A DNA stretch of 64,000 nt, taken from positions 682,001-746,000 of the forward strand of contig NZ_CP030074.1 in the NCBI RefSeq assembly GCF_003261055.1. The letters run 5' to 3'. This stretch comes from Streptomyces cadmiisoli. GTDB lineage: Bacteria > Actinomycetota > Actinomycetes > Streptomycetales > Streptomycetaceae. This document shows, one piece after another, positions 46,001 through 53,673 of the stretch; positions within the stretch are counted from its first letter, which is position 1; each line of letters begins with the position of its first letter. The notes beneath the pieces are model-generated. The model was not told the DNA's origin. It worked only from the letters and a program-made list of their open reading frames with translations, and did not search any database. A program made the position numbers and the translations under genes.

Positions 46001-47825
46001 GGAGCGCATGTCCGACCTGTGGGCCCGGCTGCTGCGCCGCGACGCCGGCACCGTCGGACCGGACGACGACTTCTTCCACCTGGGCGGCGACTCGCTGCTC
46101 GGCGCGCAGCTCATGCTCCAGCTCCGCGAGGAGTTCGGCGTCCGCCTGGGCCTGGACGCCATGTACAACGCGCCCACCATCACAGGGCTGGCCGCGCTCG
46201 TCGACGCGGGTACGGTGACCCGCCGGCCGGGCGCGGTGAGCGCACCGACACTGCCCGCCGACATCGTCCCCGCCGCGAGCTGGGAGACCGGCAGCGGCGA
46301 ACCGGCACCCGAGCCGACGCGTACGCCGCCCGCTCCCGCCTCCGCCCGTCGTCCGGCGGAGGGGCCCGAGACGCTCCAGCGGATGGCCGACCTGTGGGCC
46401 CGGCTGCTGCGCCGCGACGTCGGCACCGTCGGACCGGACGACGACTTCTTCCGCCTGGGCGGCGACTCGCTGCTCGGTGCGCAGCTGATGCTCCAGCTCC
46501 GCGAGGAGTTCGGCGTCCGCCTCGACGTGGAGTCCCTGTACGAGGAGCCCACGATCGCCGGGCTGGCCGCACTCGTCGACACGGACGCGGGAACCCGCAG
46601 ACCGGACGCGGACGCGGAGGCGGCGATTCACCGGCCTGACGGGGAGACGGCTCCCACGGCGCATGCCGACGGCGTACCCACCAAGGTGACGCCTGAGCGC
46701 GCCCCGCTGCGGCACGTCCTGCTGACCGGCGCCACCGGATTCCTCGGCGCCTTCCTGCTCCGTGAGCTGATCGACCGCACCGACGCCACGGTGCACTGCC
46801 TGGTGCGGGCCCGGGACGACGCGCACGCGCTGCGCCGGCTGGAGGAGTCCGCCCGCGGCCACGGCGTGTGGACGCCCGAGGTCGCGGCACGCACGGTCGC
46901 TCTCGTCGGTGACCTAGGCAAGCCCGCCCTGGGACTCGACCCCGCGCACCACGACGAACTGGCCAGGACGGTCGACGCCGTGTACCACTGCGGCGCCGCG
47001 GTCAACCTGGTGCTGCCCTACGCCGAACTGGAGGCCGCGAACGTGACCGGGACGGTGGAGGTGCTGCGTCTGGTGGCCCTGCACCGCACGGTCCCCGTGC
47101 ACCATGTCTCGACGGTCGGCGTGTACTCCGGCGCGCACCTGGCGGGGAGCCCCGTCACCGCCGACGAACCGCTGCCCGGCGTGGACGGCCTGCACCTCGG
47201 CTACGCGCAGGCCAAGTGGGCGGCCGAATGCCTGATAGCCCAGGCGCGCGAACGAGGTCTGCCCGTCTCGGTGTACCGGCCCACCCGTATCGCCGGCGAC
47301 ACCGAAAGCGGCGTCTGCCGGCCCGACGACTTCCTCTGGCTGCTGCTCAAGGGATGCGTGGAGGCCGGCGGGTACCCGGTCGACCTCGGCGTCGGCTTCG
47401 ACCTGGTGCCCGTCGACTACGTCAGCGCCGCCATCGTCGCCCTGTCACTGGACGCCGAACCGCCCGGGGCCGCCCACCTCGCGCACGGCGCCGAACTGTC
47501 CCTGCGGGAGGCGGTCGACCGGCTCGCGGACCTCGGCTACCGACTGCAGCCGCTGCCGACGGCCGAATGGACCCGCAGGATCGAGGCGGACCCGCACAAC
47601 GCGGCGTTCCCCCTGATCGGGCTGATGGCACCGGAGACGATCGGCTCGCAAGCCGCCGCCCTCACCTTCGACGGGAGCGCGGCGCAGACCACGGCGGCGG
47701 CCCACGGCGTTGTCCTGAGGCCGGTGGACCGCGCGGCGTTCGCGCGGACGGTGGACTACTTCGTCCGTACGGGATTCCTGCCGGCACCGTCCGGCACTCC
47801 CCGCAGTCCGAGGCAGACCTCGTGA
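43038..47825 (+). CDS. NRPS with C-A-T-T-R architecture (reductive release)
   Basis: 1595-aa single-module peptide synthetase. The condensation domain (about 10-440) has the His motif HHAVMDS at 149-155; the usual final Gly is Ser. The adenylation domain (about 470-960) has YTSGSTGRPKG near 620, FDVAFQEIF from 665, NQYGPTE from 762 and the Lys in SGKADR. By eye the specificity positions read D-V-Q-?-A-S-Q-V-V-K, partly like proline-type codes, which is uncertain. Two nearly identical carrier domains follow, with phosphopantetheine Ser 1019 and 1144 (LGGDSLLGAQ). The C-terminal thioester reductase has GATGFLG at 1231-1237 and Y1389/K1393 (YAQAK), so the product should leave as an aldehyde or alcohol. 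GTG start with CAGGAG 7 nt upstream. No MbtH gene, thioesterase or second module is adjacent. Confidence 0.95.
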   Translation: MTSHDEAQLPTYPMSFEQESIWLQDQFHEVGAGPGDDDEPPYPSRYLESLVHRLHGPVDTSALESALTALVAHQEGLRSAFRSVDGALVQQVFPPMLLPVDERRVRPDELEDALAAAITRPVPLDRPPLLRATLLRTGPEDSVLALVGHHAVMDSWSSRLLEEQISEGYRAVVEGRPPRLPDIPLQLGPYAQRQREDDAVNSPVHLEHWRTVLADAPEESTFPGDRPRSAVPSHRGGEIRFTVNGATGTALRTLARAERATPFVVLLSAWTTLLNRLSGQDDVVVGTPFSRRNGTEVKSLVGCLTDVMPVRQRFGDGCTFREVVASMKAGVWSAIRHRHIPYGHLVREFSPERVLGRFPLFQVMFTLDDGLGEGLSLPGVVSERDHGHSGRAKVDLLLNLVTDGDGYRGYLEYAHDLYDTATAQRIADRFATLLRDAIHRPDDQTADLRLVTEEEEARTRAWAQGPPPSVTPPRAPSVVRPHALDAPNRPAVVHADVTLSYAELDARADRLAASLTARGHTGARIGVCMDRSADHTVTVLGVLRAGAACLPLDPAQPAERTAFVLRDADVRVVLADPAHAAALRAEHPGVTVLTHDALPPAAPETALPEVSGDSLAYVLYTSGSTGRPKGVAMTHRGLANLIAWQRRDSVCRTGARTLHFAPLTFDVAFQEIFATWAAGGTLVVADEAARKDPLHLLALLRDQRVERLVLPFVALQQLAEHAVAEGQVLEHLREVATSGEQLYVTPALRAFFGRLTRADLQNQYGPTETHVVTALRLTGNPAGWPDRPGIGRPIDGARVDVRDRALNPLPVGVTGEICVSGVPVAQGYLGHAADANDGFTTGPDGERIYRTGDMGQLLPDGQLAFLGREDDQVKIRGYRVELQEVEAALKQVPGVADAVVVAVPGETSASTWLAAHYIAATGTQVSPSAVRDALRDRLPAHLVPAAIEAVTAFPLTASGKADRAALARALPAPAPLDAPRPAAGTATLERMSDLWARLLRRDAGTVGPDDDFFHLGGDSLLGAQLMLQLREEFGVRLGLDAMYNAPTITGLAALVDAGTVTRRPGAVSAPTLPADIVPAASWETGSGEPAPEPTRTPPAPASARRPAEGPETLQRMADLWARLLRRDVGTVGPDDDFFRLGGDSLLGAQLMLQLREEFGVRLDVESLYEEPTIAGLAALVDTDAGTRRPDADAEAAIHRPDGETAPTAHADGVPTKVTPERAPLRHVLLTGATGFLGAFLLRELIDRTDATVHCLVRARDDAHALRRLEESARGHGVWTPEVAARTVALVGDLGKPALGLDPAHHDELARTVDAVYHCGAAVNLVLPYAELEAANVTGTVEVLRLVALHRTVPVHHVSTVGVYSGAHLAGSPVTADEPLPGVDGLHLGYAQAKWAAECLIAQARERGLPVSVYRPTRIAGDTESGVCRPDDFLWLLLKGCVEAGGYPVDLGVGFDLVPVDYVSAAIVALSLDAEPPGAAHLAHGAELSLREAVDRLADLGYRLQPLPTAEWTRRIEADPHNAAFPLIGLMAPETIGSQAAALTFDGSAAQTTAAAHGVVLRPVDRAAFARTVDYFVRTGFLPAPSGTPRSPRQTS

Positions 47826-47908
47826 CCTCGTCGACACCCTGGCGCCACGCGACCTGATCCCCCGAGGGTCGACGCCGAGAGGCGAGCGATCCGCCTGCCG
47901 AGCTCTCG

Positions 47909-47940
47909 ACTTGACCCGGTCCCAAAGGGCCGGGTCAAGT
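47909..47940 (+). terminator. terminator of the NRPS gene
   Basis: ACTTGACCCGG (47909-47919) pairs with CCGGGTCAAGT (47930-47940), 11 bp perfect with a 10-nt loop, 84 nt beyond the stop. Confidence 0.75.
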
Positions 47941-48148
47941 CCCCTCACCAGCCGCGCGCCCAAATCGTCGCAAGCCCAGATGAAATCCCTCACACACGAG
48001 AGAAGCGCTCCACCTTTGGGGGATGGGCAGCACTCTTCCGATGTTGCGCAACGGCGAGGCCTCCGCAGGCGGTCGGAGCCATGCGCGCAAGCAGCATCAA
48101 GCGCCGGCGACCTGCATGATGCAGCCCCCGAACCACCCCGGAAGCGGC

Positions 48149-49039
48149 TCATCCGGTGACCCCATTGAGGGGGTTCTTGGCCAGCTTCGGGAAGTACGCG
48201 GCCCGGAACTTCTTTCCGCACCCCAGATCCTTCAGGGCGATTCCGATCTCCTGAGCGAGCTTGGCCCTCGCGGTCTCCTTGTCCACCGTGTCCACGTCGC
48301 CGCCCCGGCTGTTCATCTGGAACTTCACCATGTCCCCGATGGCGGTCGGCTGCGTGGTGGTGACGGCGATGCCCGTATCGCGCAAGCAGGACGCGAACTC
48401 CTGCGCCAGCGACACCAACGTCGGGTCACCGTCCAAGGCCCGCTGCGCCTGGCGGTGCTTCTCCTCGTTCGCGGCACTTTCACGCTCGTGTTCGGCCCTG
48501 GACTTCTCCGGCCCGTAAGCCTTCTCGTACGCGTCCTTGTGGCAGCCCGGAAGCGTCGTCTTCTTTCCGTCCACGAGTGCGAGGCCGAACTCCGCGTCGT
48601 AGGCCCGCTTCTGCGCCGGGGACAGAGGGTCCAGATACGCCCGGTCGGGACTGGTCTCGTACTTCTCCTTGTAAGCCCGCGACCCGTGAGCGTTGGCGTC
48701 GTCCGGGTAGACGACCTTGGCATGGGTGGCGCCGTACCCGTACTTCCCCCGGTACTCCTTCGCCAGGTCGTAGTCCTGACCGTCGATCGGGAGTTGCGCC
48801 GCTTCGGAGCCCTCCACACGCGGGGTGTAGGTGAAGCCCTTCGCGCGCATGCAAGCCGCGAGGGCGTTCTGGTACAGGAACTCCTTCTTCACGTCCTCAT
48901 CGGCGTCCTGAGGCACGGCCAGCAAGCCGTCCTCATCGGCGGCCGTGGCTGAAGTGCCGCCGGTGGGGGAGGCAGCCGCCTCGGGTCCGGCGGCGTTCGT
49001 GCCGGTCCAGGAGGAGCACCCCGGCGAGCGCCAGCACAC
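48149..49039 (-). CDS. putative lipoprotein with disrupted signal peptide
   Basis: About 296-aa protein of unknown function, mostly charged and helical (KAYGPEKSRAEHERESAANEEKHRQ), with Cys pairs (AACMRAKGF, PGCHKDAYEK, SCLRDTG, DLGCGKKF). The frame begins CWRSPGCSSWTGTN. A plausible lipoprotein leader exists just upstream but in other frames: ATG at 49074 gives MRSALPVAA, a +1 shift gives LAGVLALAG, and a further +1 shift joins CSSWTG as lipobox LAGC. Two single-base insertions would explain this. As it stands only a GTG at 49039 without a leader remains, so the product is probably not exported, unless the sequence contains errors. Confidence 0.6.
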   Translation of the reverse strand: MCWRSPGCSSWTGTNAAGPEAAASPTGGTSATAADEDGLLAVPQDADEDVKKEFLYQNALAACMRAKGFTYTPRVEGSEAAQLPIDGQDYDLAKEYRGKYGYGATHAKVVYPDDANAHGSRAYKEKYETSPDRAYLDPLSPAQKRAYDAEFGLALVDGKKTTLPGCHKDAYEKAYGPEKSRAEHERESAANEEKHRQAQRALDGDPTLVSLAQEFASCLRDTGIAVTTTQPTAIGDMVKFQMNSRGGDVDTVDKETARAKLAQEIGIALKDLGCGKKFRAAYFPKLAKNPLNGVTG

Positions 49040-49307
49040 CGGCGAGAGGCGGCAACCGGCAGGGCACTACGCATCCTGATCAGGGGAGTCACATCGTTCC
49101 ATCGGGTCGGTCGGACAGGGTGGTGCGGGGTGAAACACCCCGCCGACTTCCTCAACCCGGTGGCCCCCATCAGGGGAGTGCCTCGCAGAGGGATGTGGGG
49201 GACGTCACGGATCAAGGGCTACGGCGCGGCCCCGCGACGCTCAGCTTCTCCGCGGGCGGGGCAGGTCTCCCACCCCCTGATGGCGCGTCGGGATGCGGCT
49301 GAACCAT

Positions 49308-49338
49308 GAACTGACCAGATGACTGATCTGGTCAGTTC
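49308..49338. promoter_or_regulatory. 31-bp palindromic operator
   Basis: GAACTGACCAGAT (49308-49320) and ATCTGGTCAGTTC (49326-49338) are perfect 13-bp arms around GACTG, 15 nt before the monooxygenase ATG. The position and symmetry fit the TetR encoded at 50633. TACGGT at 49342-49347, seven bases before the ATG at 49354, may be a -10, giving a leaderless message. Confidence 0.75.
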
Positions 49339-49353
49339 GTGTACGGTGAATGC

Positions 49354-50571
49354 ATGAAGACGAACTCACCGCGTCAGCGGGCTCTCGTGGTCGGACTCGG
49401 CATCAGCGGAACGGCTTCCGCGCTACGGCTGCACAAGGCGGGCTGGGACGTCGTCGTTCTGGAGCGGTCGGCCGAACGCCGCCGCGGCGGGTACTTCCTG
49501 GCCCTCTTCGGTACCGGGATCACCGCGGCAGAGCGCCTGGGCATCGATGTACCGAACCGTGATTCGAAGGAGATCGCTTACTACAACTTCGACCGCAGCG
49601 GCCGGCGGCGGCGCTGTGTGGGGTTCACCGAGGCGGTGGGGGACCCGGCGCGGCCGGTGGTGCGCGGTGATGTGGAGACGGCCGCGTTCGACGCCCTGCC
49701 CGAGGAGGTGGAGATCCGGTACGCGTCCGTCCCGGTCGCGCTGTGGCAGAGCGCGGACAGAGTGCGGGTCGACATCGAGGACAGGGCCGCGGGGATGGTG
49801 ACCACGGAGCAGTTCGATCTCGTGGTCGGGGCGGACGGCTTGCGTTCCACCGTGCGCCGGTTGGCGTTCGGGCCCGACGAGGGCCGCGTGCACCGTCTCG
49901 GTTACATGATCGCGGCGTGTGCGCTGCCGGGGCCGGTCCCCGGTTTCCGGAACATGGACGGCATCGTCATGACCGAGCTGCGCCGGTCGTTCTTGGTGTT
50001 CCCCTTCGCCGACCGACCGCCGACGGTGCTGTTCAACTACCGGACCGACAACGTGGACGGCCAGTTCGAGCGGCCCGCGATCGACACGCTTCGGTCGGTG
50101 TTCGGGCCGGAGCCCACGGGTGAGACGCTCGGCTGGCTGCTCGACCAGTTCGAGCAGGCGCCTGACCACCTGTTCGACTCCGCCGAGCAGGTGCGGCTCG
50201 ACTCATGGTCCCAGGGCAGGGTGGTCCTTGTAGGCGACGCCGCCTGGTGCCTGACCCTTTACTCCGGGATGGGGGCCTCCACCGGCCTGGCCGGGGCCGA
50301 CATGCTCGGAACGATGCTTGAGCAGTACCCGGGGGACGTCCCCCGGGCGCTGCGGGCCTGGGAGGCGAAGTTGCGCCCGTTCATCAAGTTCCACCAGGAC
50401 GCCGGTGTGGCCTACCGCAAGCTCTTCGTCACGGCCGACCCCGCCGAGTATCGCGTGCGGTCCGTCTTCGACGGCGTGGTGGCGACGACGCCCGGCAGGA
50501 ATCTCGTCACGGTGGTGGAGCAGCACCGCAAGATTTCCCGAATGAAGCAGGTCGACCTCGCCCGCATATGA
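49354..50571 (+). CDS. FAD-dependent monooxygenase (class A flavoprotein)
   Basis: 405-aa cytoplasmic enzyme that hydroxylates or epoxidises a small substrate using NAD(P)H and O2. The N-terminal GxGxxG dinucleotide motif is VVGLGISGTASALRLHKAG followed by the acidic VVVLER. The DG motif is DLVVGADGLRSTVR and the GD motif is VVLVGDAAWCLTLYSGMGAS, all in the order of PHBH/TetX-type enzymes. ATG at 49354 (a GTG at 49339 is in frame but touches the operator). With TetR 61 nt downstream it forms a self-contained inducible detoxification or tailoring unit. TetX-like antibiotic inactivation is one possibility, modification of the NRPS product another. Confidence 0.92.
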   Translation: MKTNSPRQRALVVGLGISGTASALRLHKAGWDVVVLERSAERRRGGYFLALFGTGITAAERLGIDVPNRDSKEIAYYNFDRSGRRRRCVGFTEAVGDPARPVVRGDVETAAFDALPEEVEIRYASVPVALWQSADRVRVDIEDRAAGMVTTEQFDLVVGADGLRSTVRRLAFGPDEGRVHRLGYMIAACALPGPVPGFRNMDGIVMTELRRSFLVFPFADRPPTVLFNYRTDNVDGQFERPAIDTLRSVFGPEPTGETLGWLLDQFEQAPDHLFDSAEQVRLDSWSQGRVVLVGDAAWCLTLYSGMGASTGLAGADMLGTMLEQYPGDVPRALRAWEAKLRPFIKFHQDAGVAYRKLFVTADPAEYRVRSVFDGVVATTPGRNLVTVVEQHRKISRMKQVDLARI

Positions 50572-50632
50572 CCGGGCGGGCGGGGAGCAGCACCGCACGC
50601 CCGGCGCACCATTGCGGAAATCCCGTGACATC

Positions 50633-51388
50633 ATGACGCCCGAAGAGCGAACGGGAGAAACCACGACGGTGAACCGACTGATCGAACACGACTCCGTCAA
50701 GGCGGCCAGAATCCTCGACAGCGCACGCGCGCTGGTCCTGGAGCACGGTGTCCGCAAGGTGACCATCGCGGAGATCGCTGCGGCCGCAGGCGTCGGCAAG
50801 GGCACGGTCTACCTCTACTGGGAGACCAAGGAAGACCTGTTCGTCGGGCTGGCCGCACGCGAGGTGCTGGGCTGTATCGAAGCCATCAACGACCAGATCG
50901 CCCAGGACCCGCAGTGCATCCTGCCCCGCCGTCTGTCTCCGCTGCTGATCCGCACGACCCTGGGCAACCCGTGGATGCGATGGCTTTGGAGCGAGGACAG
51001 TGCACTTCGGCAACTGCTCCACCGCCCCGCCGACCAAGAGCGCTTCGCCGAGGCCACCGCGAGCGCGATGGGCGGCGCGGTCATTTCGATCCTGCGCGAC
51101 TGCGGGATAGTGCGCGACGATCTCCCGCTGCCCAGGCAGATCTACGCCCTGCACTCCGTGCTGGTCGGGTTCGCCACGGTCATGAGTGACGTCGAGGGCG
51201 CAGGCCGCTTCGGCATCGATGACCCCGAAGCCGCACTCGCCGACACGGTCCACCTGCTGCTCGAACGGCCGCGCGACCCGGCCGCGCGCGATGTCGCCAA
51301 GGCCGCGGAAGCGGTGCGGACCCGATTCAACGAGATCCACGACAACCTCCTGGGACTCGTCACGGTGGGCGCTGCCGGAACCAGATGA
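50633..51388 (+). CDS. TetR-family regulator of the monooxygenase operon
   Basis: 251-aa regulator. The DNA-binding region is KAARILDSARALVLEHGVRKVTIAEIAAAAGVGKGTVYLYWETKEDLFVGL in family-typical order (residues about 22-72, including the turn VGKGTVYLYW). The ligand domain ends DNLLGLVTVG. It is co-oriented with the monooxygenase and probably binds the 31-bp palindrome upstream of that gene, repressing its own operon. ATG at 50633 is chosen; an upstream TTG at 50612 is also open. Confidence 0.9.
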   Translation: MTPEERTGETTTVNRLIEHDSVKAARILDSARALVLEHGVRKVTIAEIAAAAGVGKGTVYLYWETKEDLFVGLAAREVLGCIEAINDQIAQDPQCILPRRLSPLLIRTTLGNPWMRWLWSEDSALRQLLHRPADQERFAEATASAMGGAVISILRDCGIVRDDLPLPRQIYALHSVLVGFATVMSDVEGAGRFGIDDPEAALADTVHLLLERPRDPAARDVAKAAEAVRTRFNEIHDNLLGLVTVGAAGTR

Positions 51389-51694
51389 CCCGTGCCCTGG
51401 AGGCCGTGCCGTTCAGGTGCGGATCGGCATGGAGCCGAGTACGGGACAGAGCCGAAGCCCCTGCGGACCCCGCCCGCGACGAGCACCCCCACGCCCTTAC
51501 GCGGTACCGGGAGCGGCGCATCCGCAGCCGGATGTGGTCGATGACGGGACAGCACTTGCCGCGCGCGATTACGGCATCCACCACGTCGGCCTGCTTGCCC
51601 CTGTCCAGCCCGCGACGGTCCAGCAACTCTCCGGTGGCTGCGGCGGCGGTACCGCCGCCGACCGAGCGCACGACGCTCTTGCTGTTCCACGAAA
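51389..51694. other. 306-nt gap between convergent genes
   Basis: Short frames on both strands; a minus-strand phrase RRGLDRGKQADVVDAVIARG is protein-like but has no start or family match. Nothing supported. Confidence 0.3.
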
Positions 51695-51744
51695 GCGGCG
51701 AGCCCGGTGGCGGTGATCATCATTACCGCCACCGGGCTCGCCGC
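51695..51744. terminator. very strong terminator of the FG-GAP gene (minus)
   Basis: A perfect 20-bp stem (GCGGCGAGCCCGGTGGCGGT with its complement) and a 10-nt loop GATCATCATT, 14 nt beyond the minus-strand stop. It can serve the TetR gene on the other strand too. Confidence 0.8.
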
Positions 51745-51758
51745 CCTCACACGTCACC

Positions 51759-53114
51759 TCAGTCGCTGAACGACCCGCCCATCAGCGGCAGCTCGGTCAG
51801 CCCAGTGGCCGTCGGCCCCGCGCTCGAGCCGCGCAGCAGCACGCTGACGTCCGCCGCGCCGATGCCTAGGTCCGCCTTGCCGTCGCCGGTCACGTCGCGC
51901 AGGCGCAGGGCGTAGCCGAAGGACACCCACGAGTGGGCCGCACCCTGAACGGTCTGCGGGATCCACGAGGACCGCGTACCGGTCAGTCCGCCGGAGCCGC
52001 CCTTGAACACGTGGACGCCGCCCTGGTCCTCCAGGCCGTTCACGTCCTCGTGCGGCACGCCGACCACCAGGTCCGCGTAGCCGTCGCCGTTGGTGTCGCC
52101 GGCCGAGACGGAGTAGCCGAAGTTGTCGTCCGCCTCGGGACTGCCGGAGACGCCGGAGCTGGCCTGGTTGTACGTCATCGAGCCGCTCGGGCCAGCGGAC
52201 GTGCCGCGCCAGACGCTGACGATGCCCTTGCCGCTGTTGTTGTCGGGCAGGCCGACGGCGATGTCGCCGTAGCCGTCCTTGTTGAAGTCGCCGATCGCCG
52301 CGGTCCACGGAGCGCTGATGTACGTCTTGGAGGCGCCGGAGGTCAGGCCGCCCGAGGCGCCCTTGAGGAACCAGATGCGGTAGACCGGCTTGTTGTCGAT
52401 GTTTTGCTCGCCGAGTACCACCAGGTCGGTCTTTCCGTCACTGTTGACCTTGCCGGCGGCGAAGCCGTACGAATACCAGCCCTGACCCGCTTTGTCGATC
52501 TTGCTGACGCTGCCGGTGGTGCCGGACTTGGTGAAGCCGCCGCGGTACAGCCAGGCCTCGTGGCCGCCGATGACGGCGAGGTCGGGTGAGCCGTCGCCGT
52601 TGAAGTCGCCGGTGGCGAGGTCGCGGCCGAAGTAGCTGCCGGCGCCGGACTTCGGGGTCACGTTGGTGCCGCCGGACAGGCCGGACCTGGAGCCCCAGAC
52701 GATGGTGACCGAGCCGCGGTACTGCGTGCTGCCCACCGTCTCCAGCGAGTTGCCGACGACGAGGTCCGCGTAGCCGTCCTTGTTGAGGTCGGCGCTGGTG
52801 ATCGAGTCGCCGAACATGTCGTCTTCTTCGTCGGTGCCGGGGATGCCCGGGCTGTCCTGGTGGATCACCTGGGTGCGAGAAGTGTCGAGGCCGCCGGCCT
52901 TGCCGTAGACGACGTTGACGGCGCCGCCCTCCCAGCCGTCGGCATCGGAGGTGCTTTTGTAGGAGTGGCCGTACGCGAGATCCCGGTAGCCGTCGCCGTT
53001 GAAGTCGTCGTAGTGCTTGGCGACCGCGGCGGAGGCCGGCGCGCTCAGCGCGAGCGGTGTGAGGCCCGCGGTGAGGATGGCGGCGGCCAGGGTCGCCGAG
53101 GTTTGTCTGTGCAT
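51759..53114 (-). CDS. secreted FG-GAP propeller protein
   Basis: 451-aa exported propeller. The signal peptide is SATLAAAILTAGLTPLALSAPASA. Calcium-loop motifs: DFNGDGYRDLAYG, DLNKDGYADLVVG, DFNGDGSPDLAVIG, KVNSDGKTDLVVLG, DFNKDGYGDIAVG, DTNGDGYADLVVG and DVTGDGKADLGIG, that is, seven blades. Paralogue of the gene at 13892. ATG at 53114, preceded by AGGAGAACTCCTTT-like sequence on the minus strand (GGAGTTCTCCTCACCG). It follows the shortened FG-GAP gene at 53137 with only 22 nt between, so the two are co-transcribed. Confidence 0.92.
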   Translation of the reverse strand: MHRQTSATLAAAILTAGLTPLALSAPASAAVAKHYDDFNGDGYRDLAYGHSYKSTSDADGWEGGAVNVVYGKAGGLDTSRTQVIHQDSPGIPGTDEEDDMFGDSITSADLNKDGYADLVVGNSLETVGSTQYRGSVTIVWGSRSGLSGGTNVTPKSGAGSYFGRDLATGDFNGDGSPDLAVIGGHEAWLYRGGFTKSGTTGSVSKIDKAGQGWYSYGFAAGKVNSDGKTDLVVLGEQNIDNKPVYRIWFLKGASGGLTSGASKTYISAPWTAAIGDFNKDGYGDIAVGLPDNNSGKGIVSVWRGTSAGPSGSMTYNQASSGVSGSPEADDNFGYSVSAGDTNGDGYADLVVGVPHEDVNGLEDQGGVHVFKGGSGGLTGTRSSWIPQTVQGAAHSWVSFGYALRLRDVTGDGKADLGIGAADVSVLLRGSSAGPTATGLTELPLMGGSFSD

Positions 53115-53136
53115 CGGTGAGGAGAACTCCTTTGGT

Positions 53137-53403
53137 CTAGCCGAACATGATCATGCTCAGTCGGAGGTCGTGGCCGGTGGAGAGGCCAAGGTGGATCGGG
53201 CCGTACGCCGTCGTGTCGGACGTCGTCATGCCCGAGGCAGATCCCTTCAGGACGGTGACGAGGCCGTCGAAGCCGTTCTCGCCGTTCGGGGCGGCCGGCA
53301 GATCGGTCTTGTCGTCCCTTTTCAGACCGGTGAGCAGGTCGCCCGTCAGCGCGGCGGCGGTCGCCGCCGCGAAGGCGACGCGCAGAGGTTGGTGCTCGTG
53401 CAT
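53137..53403 (-). CDS. truncated FG-GAP family protein, signal peptide retained
   Basis: 88-aa exported remnant. The leader HEHQPLRVAFAAATAAALTG is the one typically seen on full-length FG-GAP proteins. It is followed after about 30 residues by the last parts of a propeller blade (GFDGLVTVLKGSASGMTTSD and GHDLRLSMIMFG). All calcium loops are missing, so about 350 residues seem to have been deleted in frame. The ATG has GCAGGAG 8 nt upstream and reads through without stops, so a small secreted product is possible. A degenerate gene is equally likely. Confidence 0.55.
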   Translation of the reverse strand: MHEHQPLRVAFAAATAAALTGDLLTGLKRDDKTDLPAAPNGENGFDGLVTVLKGSASGMTTSDTTAYGPIHLGLSTGHDLRLSMIMFG

Positions 53404-53673
53404 GCCGGCTCTCCTGCTGCATGCGGGATGCCCGATGGTCATCCGCAGTCGGTGGGTGCCTGACCGCCCGCGTTTGCCGGAGGTTGTCCTCTACTTCACC
53501 GGGTGGCCAGCGATCAGGAGACGCGCGGAGGGGCGAAAGGGTTGTACGTGAGTTCGGCGGACGTACGGCCAGCGCCGGCCGAACCGTGCGGCGCCCGACT
53601 CCGACAACGCGCGAACGCCTTGTCGGACGGCGCGCCCAGGCTGCCCGCACGGGCTGCACCAGGGAGCAGCGCA

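Noticed and set aside
42780..46862. 1360-codon open frame on the minus strand opposite the NRPS
   Set aside because: A shadow of a GC-rich gene: Gly/Arg/Gln/His-rich without motifs, while the plus strand has perfect NRPS core motifs.
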